Shown here: positions 41,829 through 50,810 of the stretch, piece by piece
Layout: every line of letters starts with the position of its first letter
Numbering within the stretch: the stretch's first letter is position 1
Assembly (NCBI RefSeq): GCF_001435585.1
Contig: NZ_AZEC01000006.1
Coordinates: 62,001-126,000 of the forward strand
Length of the DNA: 64,000 nucleotides
From: Schleiferilactobacillus perolens DSM 12744
GTDB taxonomy: Bacteria > Bacillota > Bacilli > Lactobacillales > Lactobacillaceae
Direction: 5' to 3'
Made by a program: the position numbers and the translations under genes
The notes under the pieces: model-generated
Databases searched by the model: none
What the model was told of the DNA's origin: nothing
Seen by the model: only the letters and a program-made list of their open reading frames with translations

Positions 41829-42936
41829 GACTATTCCGGTACCAGAGAATTTAGTGAGTGCAGCCATTGCCCGGGGGATCAGTGATGCGGCTCCCCGGCA
41901 ACGGCGGACCAATCGGCGCCACTGGGCGATCATGGGAGCCGCGGCTACTGTGCTGCTAGCTGGTACCGCAGTGATTGCCCCAGTATCGATTCAAGCGGGG
42001 GGAATCATCCCGGCATTTACGCAACTATTAGATAAAGAAATGGCCAAGACCCACTATTTTGATGACACCATGGATGCCATCCTCGGAGACTTGGCCGATA
42101 CGGACAATTATCATAAGCTGAGCGTGCCCGCGCAAGAAGTGGGGGGCATTAAGGTCCAACCCATTGGTACGATCACCACGGCGGGCGTGGCGGCAGTCAT
42201 TGTCGATTACACCGGCCCCGGCATCCAACCCGACCACTTACGCCAACAAATGGTGAAAGTTCAGCAAACCAATGGCCAGGCGATCATGGACACAAACTTT
42301 AATTTTGGCAAGATTGTGTTGGGCCATTATCGGCAAGTCATCGCCTTTTATACCATCGGCCCAGATCCTGCGGCCGTGACAGGCATCAAACTGCAGCTAA
42401 CCGATATCAACGGTGTGCACCAAACCGTTGATTTTGGCAACATTCCGTTGCAACAGCCGCCAATGAAAGACGTCCCAATTCAACAAACAATCTCGGCAGC
42501 CGTCCCGTTCGGCGGGAAAGTCACCGGCCATCTCGTGAATGCCAAAACCACGGGCACCTCGATGGTGATCAATTACACCACCGCATTCACGATCACGGAT
42601 GAGATGACCAAAAAACAAATCAGCAACTACCAACAAGCCGCTTGGATATCAGAAGCCAAACTCGTCGACGCAGCGGGCAAGGAAGTCGGTATGCTCCAAC
42701 TGGCCAGCGGCGGCCAATTCTTAAACACCAAGACCACCGGCAAACAAGTCACCACTCAGTTCAGTTCCACATTCGCCAAAATATACACCACCGGCGCGGC
42801 GACCAAACACAAACTCACCACCGCCCCCGCCGGCACCCAAGTCAAATTCGTCCTAGAAATTCCCAGCAAATCCGGCCACGAACGCCAAACAGTCGGTTCA
42901 TTCACTGTGCCGTTGAAGTCATTACTCGAAAAATAA
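41800..42936 (+). CDS. DUF4179 membrane protein, probable anti-sigma factor
   Basis: Protein of 378 residues. A short cytoplasmic N-terminus (1-35) with basic RRTNRRH is followed by one membrane helix (about 36-62) and a large extracytoplasmic domain rich in threonine and glycine. DUF4179-domain proteins are encoded next to ECF sigma factors in Firmicutes, where they keep the sigma factor at the membrane until an envelope signal. The N-terminal cytoplasmic part is very short for a sigma-binding zinc domain, and the H-x3-C-x2-C motif is absent. ATG at 41800-41802 after AAGGAG overlaps the sigma gene by 29 bp. The last 300 bp are unusually rich in CCA and AAA codons. Confidence 0.8.
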   Translation: MNTDFHKTIETIPVPENLVSAAIARGISDAAPRQRRTNRRHWAIMGAAATVLLAGTAVIAPVSIQAGGIIPAFTQLLDKEMAKTHYFDDTMDAILGDLADTDNYHKLSVPAQEVGGIKVQPIGTITTAGVAAVIVDYTGPGIQPDHLRQQMVKVQQTNGQAIMDTNFNFGKIVLGHYRQVIAFYTIGPDPAAVTGIKLQLTDINGVHQTVDFGNIPLQQPPMKDVPIQQTISAAVPFGGKVTGHLVNAKTTGTSMVINYTTAFTITDEMTKKQISNYQQAAWISEAKLVDAAGKEVGMLQLASGGQFLNTKTTGKQVTTQFSSTFAKIYTTGAATKHKLTTAPAGTQVKFVLEIPSKSGHERQTVGSFTVPLKSLLEK

Positions 42937-42962
42937 GTTGATTCGAGAAAAAATCTGGACAC

Positions 42963-43212
42963 AAAAAGGGTTGAAGCAATAGTCAGATCCCCGATGCAAC
43001 CAGTGCCAAGTGCGGAGCAATCGGAGGCTGAATGAGGCTCAGCTGTGGAAACAACACAGCGCGGTGGTTTTCCGCGCTGATGTTGTTAGACGTGTTTGAG
43101 ACCGCGCACTTTGCGGGCTCAAACCGCCGTCACAGCGTTCCAGCCTCAGTCAGCCGGAGATTGCGCAGCACTTGGCACGACATCAGAGGAGACTACTGCC
43201 GCAACCCTTTTT
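42963..43212. terminator. Bidirectional terminator between sigma operon and nrdF, split by repeat copy C
   Basis: AAAAAGGGTTGaaGCaATAGTC (42963-42984, case marks mismatches) pairs with GACTACTGCCGCAACCCTTTTT (43191-43212), three wobble-type differences. A runs and T runs flank both sides, serving the converging transcripts. Repeat copy C fills the loop. Confidence 0.7.
42991..43186 (+). repeat. Dispersed multi-hairpin element, copy C (short type)
   Basis: Arms CCGATG/CATCAG; core GTGCCAAG (43003) to TTGGCAC (ends 43178). Inner stem GGCTGAaTGAGGCT / AGCCTCAGTCAGCC. GCTGTG pairs with CACAGC. First hairpin AACAACA..GCGCGG / CCGCGC..TGTTGTT. Second hairpin GTTTGAG-CCGC / GCGG-CTCAAAC. Like copy B it has GTTCCAGCC and no third hairpin. 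It fills the 289 bp gap between the sigma operon and nrdF. Confidence 0.9.
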
Positions 43213-43225
43213 AGTGTGCACTCAA

Positions 43226-44227
43226 TTACTTCTTGTCGTCCTTCTTCGGCCGACCAATATCATAATCCGAATCATTCATCGCTTCCACATGACCCAGCAA
43301 GTACCCATTACCCACCTGCGAGAAGAAGTCATGATTTGACGTCCCCGTCGAAATCCCATTCATGACGATCGGGTTCACATCATCCGCAGTCTCCGGATAC
43401 AACGGTTCCTGCCCCAGATTCATCAAAGCTTTGTTGGCGTTGTAGTGTAAGAATACCTTTACTTCATCGACCCAGCCAATTTCACCGTACAACGTCTCTG
43501 TATAATTCTCTTCGTTGGATGCCAGTTCATACAATAAATCGTACATCCAATCCCGCAGACGCTGCTGCTCATCATCAGATAACTCGTTGAAGCCAAGCTG
43601 GAACTTATAACCAATATATGTCCCATGCACAGATTCATCCCGAATAATCAACTTGATGATTTCCGCCACATTAGCCAACTTGTTGTTGCCCAAGTAATAC
43701 AGCGGCGTGTAGAAACCTGAATAGAACAAGAAGGTTTCCAAGAAGACACTGGCCACCTTTTTCTCCAATGGTGTCCCGTTTTGGTAAATCTCATTGACGA
43801 TTTTGGCCTTTTTCTGCAGATAGGGGTTCTTGCTGGTCCAGTCAAAGATTTCGTCAATTTCTTCTGACGTATTCAGTGTGCTGAAGATGGAAGAATAACT
43901 CTTGGCGTGGACCGATTCCATGAACTGAATCTGGTTAAAAACCGCCAGCTCCTGGGGTGTCCGGACATCTTTGCGGACTTGGTTCATACCATCCTGGGAC
44001 TGCAGGGTATCCAGCAGGGTGAGACCGCCAAAGACGTGACCCACCAGTGTGTGCTCCAGGGGAGACAGGGTCCGCCAGTCATCCAAGTCGTTGGATAGCG
44101 GAATCCGAGTATCAAGCCAAAACTGCTCGGTCAGCTTTTCCCATGTGGCCTTATCGATTTGGTCTTCGATGTTGTTCCAGTTAATTGCTTTGTAATACGT
44201 ACTGCTCGGTGTGTCAGTGTTCGCCAT
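43226..44227 (-). CDS. nrdF: Ribonucleotide reductase class Ib, small subunit
   Basis: Subunit R2F of 333 residues, carrying the dimetal-tyrosyl radical used by NrdE. Ligand helices are visible: MESVHAKSYSSIF (E..H) and RDESVHGTYIGYKFQ (E..H); the N-terminal AINWNNIEDQIDKATW is typical for NrdF. AAAGGAG before ATG at 44225-44227. It lies 36 bp after nrdE, so they are co-transcribed. The activating flavodoxin gene nrdI is absent from this locus. It converges with the sigma operon through repeat copy C. Confidence 0.96.
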   Translation of the reverse strand: MANTDTPSSTYYKAINWNNIEDQIDKATWEKLTEQFWLDTRIPLSNDLDDWRTLSPLEHTLVGHVFGGLTLLDTLQSQDGMNQVRKDVRTPQELAVFNQIQFMESVHAKSYSSIFSTLNTSEEIDEIFDWTSKNPYLQKKAKIVNEIYQNGTPLEKKVASVFLETFLFYSGFYTPLYYLGNNKLANVAEIIKLIIRDESVHGTYIGYKFQLGFNELSDDEQQRLRDWMYDLLYELASNEENYTETLYGEIGWVDEVKVFLHYNANKALMNLGQEPLYPETADDVNPIVMNGISTGTSNHDFFSQVGNGYLLGHVEAMNDSDYDIGRPKKDDKK

Positions 44228-44263
44228 GTTTAACTCCTTTACCGATTCTTGCGGAATGCATAA

Positions 44264-46429
44264 CTAGATAATACAACTTTCACAGTCGTTGCTGCCAACT
44301 TCCTGGGCATCATCCGTAAATGTCCGGACATAGTACAGGGACTTGATTCCCTGGTAAAAAGCATAGTTACGCAAAATGCTCAAATCCCGGGTGGTTTGTT
44401 CCGGCTCGTGCTTCCAGTCGTACAAACCATCGGGAATCGTGGAGCGCAGGAACAAGGTGAGGCTCATACCCTGGTCGACATGCGCCTGGGCCGCCGCATA
44501 GGTGTCGATCACTTTACGCATATCTGTGTCATACGCAGACTTGTAATAAGGCAGTGTGTCGTTGCTCAGGTGGGGCGCTGGGAAGTACAACTTGCCGTTC
44601 TTCTTCTCAGTCCGCTCTTCGACTAAGCGGGTAATCGGATGGAGTGAGGCACTGGTGTCGTTGATGTATGAAATGGACCCAGTTGGTGCCACGGCCAACC
44701 GATTTTGATGATACAGACCGTACTTTTTAATCGCATCGCGTAGAGCGGCCCAATCAGCGGTGGCGGGAACGAAGATGTCTGCAAACAGCTTCTGAACCCG
44801 AGCAGTCTTGGGCGCAAAACTGTTGTCCAAGTATTTATCGAAATATGAACCATCAGCGTACTTGGATTTTTCAAAATTATAGAACGATTCATGGCGTTCC
44901 CGGGCAATGTTGTTGGATTCCACCAATGTCCAGTAGTTCAGCAACATGAAGTAGGTACTCACAAAATCCAGCGCTTCTTTAGAACCGTATTCCATATGGT
45001 TGACCGCTAGGAAGGTATGCAACCCCATGGCGCCCAAACCGATGGAGTGGCTCAACTTGTTGCCGTGGGCGACGGTGGGTACGGCGACGATATTGGAATG
45101 GTCGGTGATATAAGTTAACGCTCGGGTCATGATTCGCACAGAGTGGCCGAAGTCCGGTGAATGCATCAGATTCAAGATATTCGTAGAACCCAAGTTGCAG
45201 CTGACATCGGTACCCATTTCCTCATAATGTTGGGCATCATCGATCTTGGACGGAATCTGAACCTGCTGGATTTCAGAACACAGATTGGACATGACGATCT
45301 TGCCATCGATGGGATTGCTGCGGTTGGCGGTATCCACATTCAAGATATAAGGATAGCCGGATTCCTGTTGTAACTTAGAAATTTCGTTCTCTAAATCCCG
45401 AGCCTTGATCTTGTACTTCTTGATCCGCGGATTGGCCACCAAATTGTCATATTCCTTGGTGATGTCTACATAAGCAAAGGGTTCGTGGTATTCGCGTTCC
45501 ACAGAGTAGGGGGAGAAGAGATACATGTCGGCATCTTCCCGGACTAATTCATAGAACTTATCCGGAACCACCAGACCTAAGCTGAGAGTCTTCACCCGAA
45601 TCTTTTCATCGGCATTTTCCTTCTTTGCGGACAGGAAGCGGATGACATCAGGATGGAAGACATTCAAATAAACGGCACCAGCTCCTTGCCGCTGGCCTAA
45701 CTGGTTGCTGTATGAAAAGCTGTCTTCTAGCAATTTCATGACGGGCAACACACCGCTGGAAGCTCCTTCGATGCCCTTGATGGGCGCACCGGCTTCACGC
45801 AGATTGGACAGGGCAATCCCCACGCCGCCGCCGATTCGAGACAGTTGCAAGGCCGAATTGATTCCCCGGCCAATGCTGTTCATGTCATCGGTTAACTGGA
45901 TCAAGAAACACGATACAAACTCGCCCCGGCGCGCGCGACCAGCATTCAGGAAGGACGGGGTGGCCGGTTGATACCGCTGATGGATAATTTCATCCGCAAT
46001 ATCCGTCGCCAAGGATTGATCGCCATCTGCGAAATACAAGGCGTTAAAAAGAACCCGCTCCTCGATGTTTTCCAGATATTCAGTACCGTCGTTGGTCTTC
46101 ATGGCATATTGGTTGTAAAACTTGTAGGCGGCCATGAAAGACTGGAAGTGGAAATCCACATCCAGCAGGCGCTGGTACAGGTCAGCAATAAACTGCCGCG
46201 GGTACTTATCGATGAACCCTTCTTCCAAATAATCATTGGCGATTAAATAATCGATCTTCGCCAAGATGGAATCGAAGTGTTTCATATTGGGCTGCACATT
46301 TTCCTGTAAAAATGCGGCCAAAGCTTCTTTATCCTTGTTCAACGGAATCTTGCCGTTAACGGGGCGGTTCACCTCGTTATTGAGTTTGAAATATGACACT
46401 TTATCAATGTCCAGCGTCTTCAGTGACAT
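44264..46429 (-). CDS. nrdE: Ribonucleotide reductase class Ib, large subunit
   Basis: Catalytic R1E subunit of 721 residues that reduces ribonucleoside diphosphates to deoxy forms. Active-site residues: substrate cysteine in FVSCFLIQL, the N-x-C-x-E triad in MSNLCSEIQ, the second redox cysteine and the C-terminal shuttle CESC in the last five residues. LGLGAMGLHTFL is conserved. Class Ib enzymes lack the N-terminal ATP-cone, and none is seen. ATG at 46427-46429. Upstream, 46430-46554 contains a terminator-like hairpin separating it from nrdH. Confidence 0.97.
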   Translation of the reverse strand: MSLKTLDIDKVSYFKLNNEVNRPVNGKIPLNKDKEALAAFLQENVQPNMKHFDSILAKIDYLIANDYLEEGFIDKYPRQFIADLYQRLLDVDFHFQSFMAAYKFYNQYAMKTNDGTEYLENIEERVLFNALYFADGDQSLATDIADEIIHQRYQPATPSFLNAGRARRGEFVSCFLIQLTDDMNSIGRGINSALQLSRIGGGVGIALSNLREAGAPIKGIEGASSGVLPVMKLLEDSFSYSNQLGQRQGAGAVYLNVFHPDVIRFLSAKKENADEKIRVKTLSLGLVVPDKFYELVREDADMYLFSPYSVEREYHEPFAYVDITKEYDNLVANPRIKKYKIKARDLENEISKLQQESGYPYILNVDTANRSNPIDGKIVMSNLCSEIQQVQIPSKIDDAQHYEEMGTDVSCNLGSTNILNLMHSPDFGHSVRIMTRALTYITDHSNIVAVPTVAHGNKLSHSIGLGAMGLHTFLAVNHMEYGSKEALDFVSTYFMLLNYWTLVESNNIARERHESFYNFEKSKYADGSYFDKYLDNSFAPKTARVQKLFADIFVPATADWAALRDAIKKYGLYHQNRLAVAPTGSISYINDTSASLHPITRLVEERTEKKNGKLYFPAPHLSNDTLPYYKSAYDTDMRKVIDTYAAAQAHVDQGMSLTLFLRSTIPDGLYDWKHEPEQTTRDLSILRNYAFYQGIKSLYYVRTFTDDAQEVGSNDCESCII

Positions 46430-46478
46430 GCTGCACCACTGTCCTTTCTACAATCCTAGCGAATGCGTGAAATGGGTC

Positions 46479-46523
46479 AAAAAAACACCAAGGGGCAATT
46501 CACGACCACGCCTTGGTGTTTTC
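46479..46523 (-). terminator. Terminator-like hairpin between nrdH and nrdE
   Basis: On the minus strand AACACCAAGG (about 46511-46522) pairs with CCTTGGTGTT (about 46484-46493), ending in TTTTTTT (46479-46485). It lies directly after nrdH in the nrdHEF direction and would reduce or end transcription before nrdE. Confidence 0.75.
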
Positions 46524-46554
46524 AAACGGTCATTTTGCAACCATCTTGATGCGG

Positions 46555-46785
46555 CTAGCCGACCAATGCTTTGAGTGAATCAGGCCGAAAACCGACAATG
46601 GGTTCGGCGTCTTTAGGCATCACGACAGGCAGCGAACGGAAACCCAAAGCCTTCAAATGATCCACGTATTGCGGCTCTTCATTGATATTGTGCTCTTCAA
46701 ACGGCACGTTGTGTTCCTTTAAATAACGCTCGGTCATGCGACATTGCATGCAACCGGTACGGGTATATACAACCACTTGACTCAT
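46555..46785 (-). CDS. nrdH: NrdH-redoxin (glutaredoxin-like electron donor)
   Basis: Small thioredoxin-fold protein of 76 residues that reduces the class Ib ribonucleotide reductase. The redox motif is CMQCRM (C-x2-C, residues 12-15); FRSLPVVM with cis-proline near 53 and GFRPDSLKAL near the C-terminus are typical. GGAGGGATTCCG precedes ATG at 46783-46785. First gene of the nrdHEF locus, with promoter and NrdR boxes upstream. Confidence 0.95.
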   Translation of the reverse strand: MSQVVVYTRTGCMQCRMTERYLKEHNVPFEEHNINEEPQYVDHLKALGFRSLPVVMPKDAEPIVGFRPDSLKALVG

Positions 46786-46822
46786 CGGAATCCCTCCAGT
46801 AGTTCACTTAATTCATGTGTTA

Positions 46823-46893
46823 AGTATAAAGCGTTAGCGCACAGAACACAATATGTTGTGCTTACTTATTTACAGTAGCACCACATTCAGTGG
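46823..46893 (-). promoter_or_regulatory. nrd promoter with tandem NrdR boxes
   Basis: Minus-strand promoter TTGTGT (46846-46851), 17 bp, TATACT (46823-46828). Box 1, ACACAATATGTTGTGC (46846-46861), is a near-perfect NrdR palindrome overlapping the -35. Box 2, GCACCACATTCAGTGG (46878-46893), is weaker but starts exactly 32 bp away, three helical turns, the spacing known for NrdR targets. This predicts ATP/dATP-responsive repression by NrdR. Confidence 0.82.
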
Positions 46894-47008
46894 TATCAAA
46901 TGATATCGGCCATTTGTGAGGCACCCCTTGAAAATCCACACCAGGCCGCGTTCCACGCGCCTAGACCCATAGAAATGTGCAGGAATTGTGCAATCGATAA
47001 CAAAAGGA

Positions 47009-47045
47009 CTTTCTGAATTTTTGCAGGTTCAAAAAATTCAGAAAG
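47009..47045 (-). terminator. Rho-independent terminator after the aminotransferase gene
   Basis: CTTTCTGAATTTTT (47009-47022) pairs with AAAAAATTCAGAAAG (47031-47045). On the minus strand it ends CAGAAAGTCCTTTTG. It lies 26 bp after the aminotransferase stop. The remaining 110 bp up to the NrdR boxes show nothing else. Confidence 0.7.
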
Positions 47046-47070
47046 CCCTATATCTGGTGGTGCAAAATAA

Positions 47071-48285
47071 TTAGGAAAGGGCCGCAGCCGGTACCACTGG
47101 TGCGTACTTTTGTAGCGCCTTGCTTAACCGGGCGATTCCCTTTTGAATCGTGGGGATGTCTTCACCGGTGAAGTTCAACCGAGCTGCATTGCAGACGGTC
47201 TTAGATGGATACAAGTTCTGTGACGGAATATAGGCAACGCCTTCGTTAGGGGTGATGTCGGCTTTCATGATCTGGCCCATATCGACCCCAGCCGGCGCTT
47301 GCAGCCAAACGAAGAAACCGCCTTGGGGGTTATTCACCGTGAAGCCATTGGGCAAGTTCTCTTGCAGCGCAGCCACCATAGCGTCCTTTTTGCTAGCGTA
47401 AATTTTCCGCAATGTCGCCAAGTGGGCATCCAAATCATTATTGCTTAAGTAATTGGCTACGGCCACCATCGTGATGAAGGGACTTTCTAGATCCGCACCG
47501 TTCTTCAGAGTGGCAATGGCATCAATCCACTTTTGACCGCCGGTTGCCCAACCCAGACGCAGGCCGGGAGCCAGGATCTTCGAGAAACTGCCTAGGGAAA
47601 TGACCCGGTCTTCGGTGTCCAGAGAACGCAGTGTCGGCAATTGTTTGCCAGAAAAACGCAGCCAGCGGTACGGGGAATCTTCCAGGACCACCACATCGTA
47701 TTGGTTAGCTAACCGGATCAATTCTTGACGCTTAGCCAGGGACATCACTGCGCCGGTGGGATTCTGAAAATCAGGGATCGTGTAGATCATCTTCACGGAA
47801 TGGGCCATTAACACTTTTTGCAGGGCGTGCATGTTCATGCCATCGGCGTCCATGGGGATTTCATAATAAGTCGGATCGTAAGCATCGAACGCGCCCAGCG
47901 CACCAAAGTAAGTCGGTGCTTCCACGACCAAGCCGTCGCCGGGGTTGATGAGCATGCGGGCAACCAGATCAATGGCCTGTTGCGCACCTTGGGTCAAAAT
48001 AATATCATCCGCGCTGGTATTTGTGCCATCGGCCGTGAGGCGCTTGGCCAAGATCTGACGCAACTTAGCATAACCGCGGTTATCGTGATATTGCAAAACA
48101 TTTAAACTATTTTCGGTGAAGGCTTGACGGAAGCTTTCACCCATTTCGTCATTTGGGAAGAGTTGGGCATCAGGGAAGCCGCCGGCAAAGGAGATCAACT
48201 CGGTGTTGTTACTGGCGGCAAATGCATCGGCAATGCCCGCCTGAGCTGCTTCAATGGTCCGTTTAGCAAAAATTTCCTTTTTCAT
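47071..48285 (-). CDS. PLP-dependent aminotransferase, class I/II
   Basis: Cytoplasmic fold type I aminotransferase of 404 residues. Landmarks: LISFAGGFPDAQLFP near residue 31, ILTQGAQQAIDLVARML near 99, DFQNPTGAVMS near 175, DSPYRWLRF near 210 and the PLP lysine in SLGSFSKILAPGLRLGW near 240. It resembles the 2-aminoadipate/aromatic (AraT/LysN-like) group. ATG at 48283-48285 is preceded by GGGGGTC; the longer frame to 48363 is not used. Divergent from a LysR regulator with a palindrome between them, so likely regulated by it. Probable role in amino-acid catabolism; the substrate is not decidable. Confidence 0.9.
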   Translation of the reverse strand: MKKEIFAKRTIEAAQAGIADAFAASNNTELISFAGGFPDAQLFPNDEMGESFRQAFTENSLNVLQYHDNRGYAKLRQILAKRLTADGTNTSADDIILTQGAQQAIDLVARMLINPGDGLVVEAPTYFGALGAFDAYDPTYYEIPMDADGMNMHALQKVLMAHSVKMIYTIPDFQNPTGAVMSLAKRQELIRLANQYDVVVLEDSPYRWLRFSGKQLPTLRSLDTEDRVISLGSFSKILAPGLRLGWATGGQKWIDAIATLKNGADLESPFITMVAVANYLSNNDLDAHLATLRKIYASKKDAMVAALQENLPNGFTVNNPQGGFFVWLQAPAGVDMGQIMKADITPNEGVAYIPSQNLYPSKTVCNAARLNFTGEDIPTIQKGIARLSKALQKYAPVVPAAALS

Positions 48286-48368
48286 AATGATGACCCCCTG
48301 ATTAGTATTGCGTGCGCGGCACGCTCGATCCGGCGCGGTAAATTGTTTCTGCCTTGCTTTCATTGATT

Positions 48369-48390
48369 ATCATACGGCCTGTGGTATGAT
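48369..48390. promoter_or_regulatory. Palindromic LysR-type operator
   Basis: ATCATAC (48369-48375), eight bases, GTATGAT (48384-48390), a perfect 7+7 bp inverted repeat midway between the divergent aminotransferase and LysR genes. It has the size and place of a LysR regulator recognition site. Confidence 0.6.
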
Positions 48391-48449
48391 TAGTAAAACT
48401 CAACTTATTCAATTTAAGATGAATTCAATTCACTATTGGAGGAATCACC

Positions 48450-49358
48450 ATGGCTGATTTTGCCTATGAAGTATTTACCGAAGTGGTCCAGCAAAAGACT
48501 TTCGTGGCCGCCGCTGCCCGGCTTAATGTCACCCCCAGCGCGGTGAGCCACTCCATCGCTCAGCTAGAAACGACCCTCGGCTTTCCCTTATTTATCCGGC
48601 ACCGCACCGGCGTTGAGTTGACTCCGGACGGCTCAGCAATCTTGCCGGTGATCCAAGAGATCCTCAATAAAGAGGCCCAGCTGCAACAAGTTGCCGACAG
48701 CATCCAGGGCTTGAATTCTGGCCTGGTGCGGTTGGGGGCCTTCAGTAGTGTCTGCATCAACTGGTTGCCGACCATTATTCAAACATTCAAAAAAAGGTAC
48801 CCCCAAGTGGACGTGGAAGTCGTCCAGGGTACCTTCCCAGAAATTGCCCGCCAGGTCCGGGTGGGTTCGATTGATATTGGGTTTTCCACATTACCGGTGG
48901 AGGAAAACGTTCAGGTCGAACCGGTGGCAGCGGACACGATCCGTTGTGTGACACCTGCCGATTTCACCCCCCACAACAAAGAATTCGTCACTGGAGCGGA
49001 TATCGCCGACCAGCACTTTATTTTGCAACAAGCCGATTACGATGGGGACACCAAGAAAGCGCTGGATCGGTACAATGTTGCTCCCAATTCGCTGGCCTAT
49101 TCCATCGATGACCAATCGATCCTCTCAATGGTAGAAAGCGGCCTGGGGTTTGGCATCCTGCCCGATTTAGCATTGCAGAAACTGGTCGGTAATGTGCACA
49201 TCTATCCATTTTCGGAGGCCTTTCGCCGGACTATCTGTGTGTTGACCCGGAAGGAGGCACCGGCGCCGTCGACCCAACATTTCTTAAATGATATTCATCG
49301 TTATTTGCAGAAAACATATGGAGATGATTATTTGGGGCAAAGCGCGCCGAGCCATTAA
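48450..49358 (+). CDS. LysR family transcriptional regulator
   Basis: Protein of 302 residues. Winged helix-turn-helix at residues 1-60 (FVAAAARLNVTPSAVSHSIAQLETTLGFPLF), then a periplasmic-binding-protein-like effector domain starting near residue 90 (VRLGAFSSVCINWLP). ATG at 48450 follows GGAGG. It faces away from the aminotransferase gene with a 22 bp palindrome between; control of that gene and itself is likely. Its stop overlaps that of the converging permease gene by 4 bp. Confidence 0.93.
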   Translation: MADFAYEVFTEVVQQKTFVAAAARLNVTPSAVSHSIAQLETTLGFPLFIRHRTGVELTPDGSAILPVIQEILNKEAQLQQVADSIQGLNSGLVRLGAFSSVCINWLPTIIQTFKKRYPQVDVEVVQGTFPEIARQVRVGSIDIGFSTLPVEENVQVEPVAADTIRCVTPADFTPHNKEFVTGADIADQHFILQQADYDGDTKKALDRYNVAPNSLAYSIDDQSILSMVESGLGFGILPDLALQKLVGNVHIYPFSEAFRRTICVLTRKEAPAPSTQHFLNDIHRYLQKTYGDDYLGQSAPSH

Positions 49359-50665
49359 GAAAGATCTTTTACAGTCGCCGCCTGTTTGCCCATCAAGAAG
49401 TAAAACGGTACGGCCACAATTAATGCGCCTAATCCGAGGATCAGTTGCTGCGCCGATACTTGCAATAGCAACCAGCCGCTGACGGCCACGGCCACGATGG
49501 GAATTACTGGACCCAGGGGCAAGTTAAAGCGACCAGGCACAGCTGATTTAGAATGACGGAAAATCAAGACGGCCAGACAAGTGGGGATATACTGAGCAAA
49601 CCGAGAAACCGCACTAATTTGGGCCAGATAGGCGAATTGTCCTGACCAGGCGATGAGGATACTGATACTGATGGAAATCAAGATTGCAATATAGGGGGCG
49701 TTCTTTTTGTTCCGCTTGGCGATCATGGCGGGCATCATATGGTTTTCCGCCAAGGCGACGCCAGACCGTGGCGTGACATAGCTAGAGGCAACCAAGAAAC
49801 CGGCAGTGGAGAGCAGCGTCCCCGCCGCCACCAATGCATTACCGAAACCGCCGGCAAAATGGGCGAAGGCGGCTTGAATCGGCGCCGTCGTGTGGCTTAA
49901 GGCACTGGCTCCGAGGACGCCAGTACAAACTGTTTGGATCAATAGGTAGAAGGCCAACACGACTCCCACCATAATGAGCAACGCGCGGGGGAGATTTTTC
50001 TTTGGATTGCGCATATCGCCAGCGGCGACCACGACCCGTTCAAACCCGGCAAAGGCATAAAACATGGTCACCGCTGCGGCCCCAAAATGACCGGCGACAT
50101 AATGACCATGGGGAAACATCGGGGTGAAATTACCCCCGTGGATAAACCAAATGCCGAGGGCCACGAAGAGTACCAGCGGGATCAACTTAGAGAGAGCCAC
50201 GATATTGTTAACAATCTTAGATACCTTCACCCCGGCGATGTTCATCAATGCCATGAGACCTAATAATACCGTCACAGTGATATTTTTGCCCAACACGGTG
50301 GCCAAGGCGGGGAAAGTGGCCCCTAGCGCAGTCGCAAAGGCCACGGCCATGGTCGCTTCCGCGATAATTTGAATCGCCCAGGTCACAAACCCCACTTCGA
50401 AACCGACAAAGTCACCAAATGCATCCTTGGCGTACAGGTAGGGACCGCCGTCTTGGTCGTAATAGGTGGCCGCTTTGGCGAAGCACATGGCAATGGTGAT
50501 AACCAGGAAGGCGTCAAAGATTAAAGAAAAAATACCAGCGGTGCCCATCAAAGTGGCCACTTGATTAGGTAATAAGAAGATACCGGACCCGATAATGCCG
50601 TTAATACCAAGTAATACAATACTGAAGAGCCCTAACTGGGCTCCTTTGTCCTGCTGTGCTTCCAT
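49355..50665 (-). CDS. APC superfamily amino acid permease
   Basis: Membrane protein of 436 residues with 12 helices. Family motifs: GINGIIGSGIFLLPNQV in helix 1 (the substrate-binding G-S-G-I-F), YAFAGFERVVVAAGDMRNPKKNLPRAL near 205 (helix 6 and the conserved N-P-x-x-x-x-P). It is similar to the basic/neutral amino acid (YjeM/ArcD-unlike) subgroup; exact substrate unknown. ATG at 50663-50665 after GGAGG. Convergent overlap of 4 bp with the LysR gene. Confidence 0.9.
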   Translation of the reverse strand: MEAQQDKGAQLGLFSIVLLGINGIIGSGIFLLPNQVATLMGTAGIFSLIFDAFLVITIAMCFAKAATYYDQDGGPYLYAKDAFGDFVGFEVGFVTWAIQIIAEATMAVAFATALGATFPALATVLGKNITVTVLLGLMALMNIAGVKVSKIVNNIVALSKLIPLVLFVALGIWFIHGGNFTPMFPHGHYVAGHFGAAAVTMFYAFAGFERVVVAAGDMRNPKKNLPRALLIMVGVVLAFYLLIQTVCTGVLGASALSHTTAPIQAAFAHFAGGFGNALVAAGTLLSTAGFLVASSYVTPRSGVALAENHMMPAMIAKRNKKNAPYIAILISISISILIAWSGQFAYLAQISAVSRFAQYIPTCLAVLIFRHSKSAVPGRFNLPLGPVIPIVAVAVSGWLLLQVSAQQLILGLGALIVAVPFYFLMGKQAATVKDLS

Positions 50666-50810
50666 GACTGCGCCTCCACTATATCAATTGTTCTCTATAC
50701 GGGTACCATGCTACGGTATGGTGGGGATGGCGTCAATAAAAAGTTGGGAAAATATGGTGTAATTGTTTTCAATTCTCATTTAATGTTCGGAATTGTAGAA
50801 TTTCTTGTAT

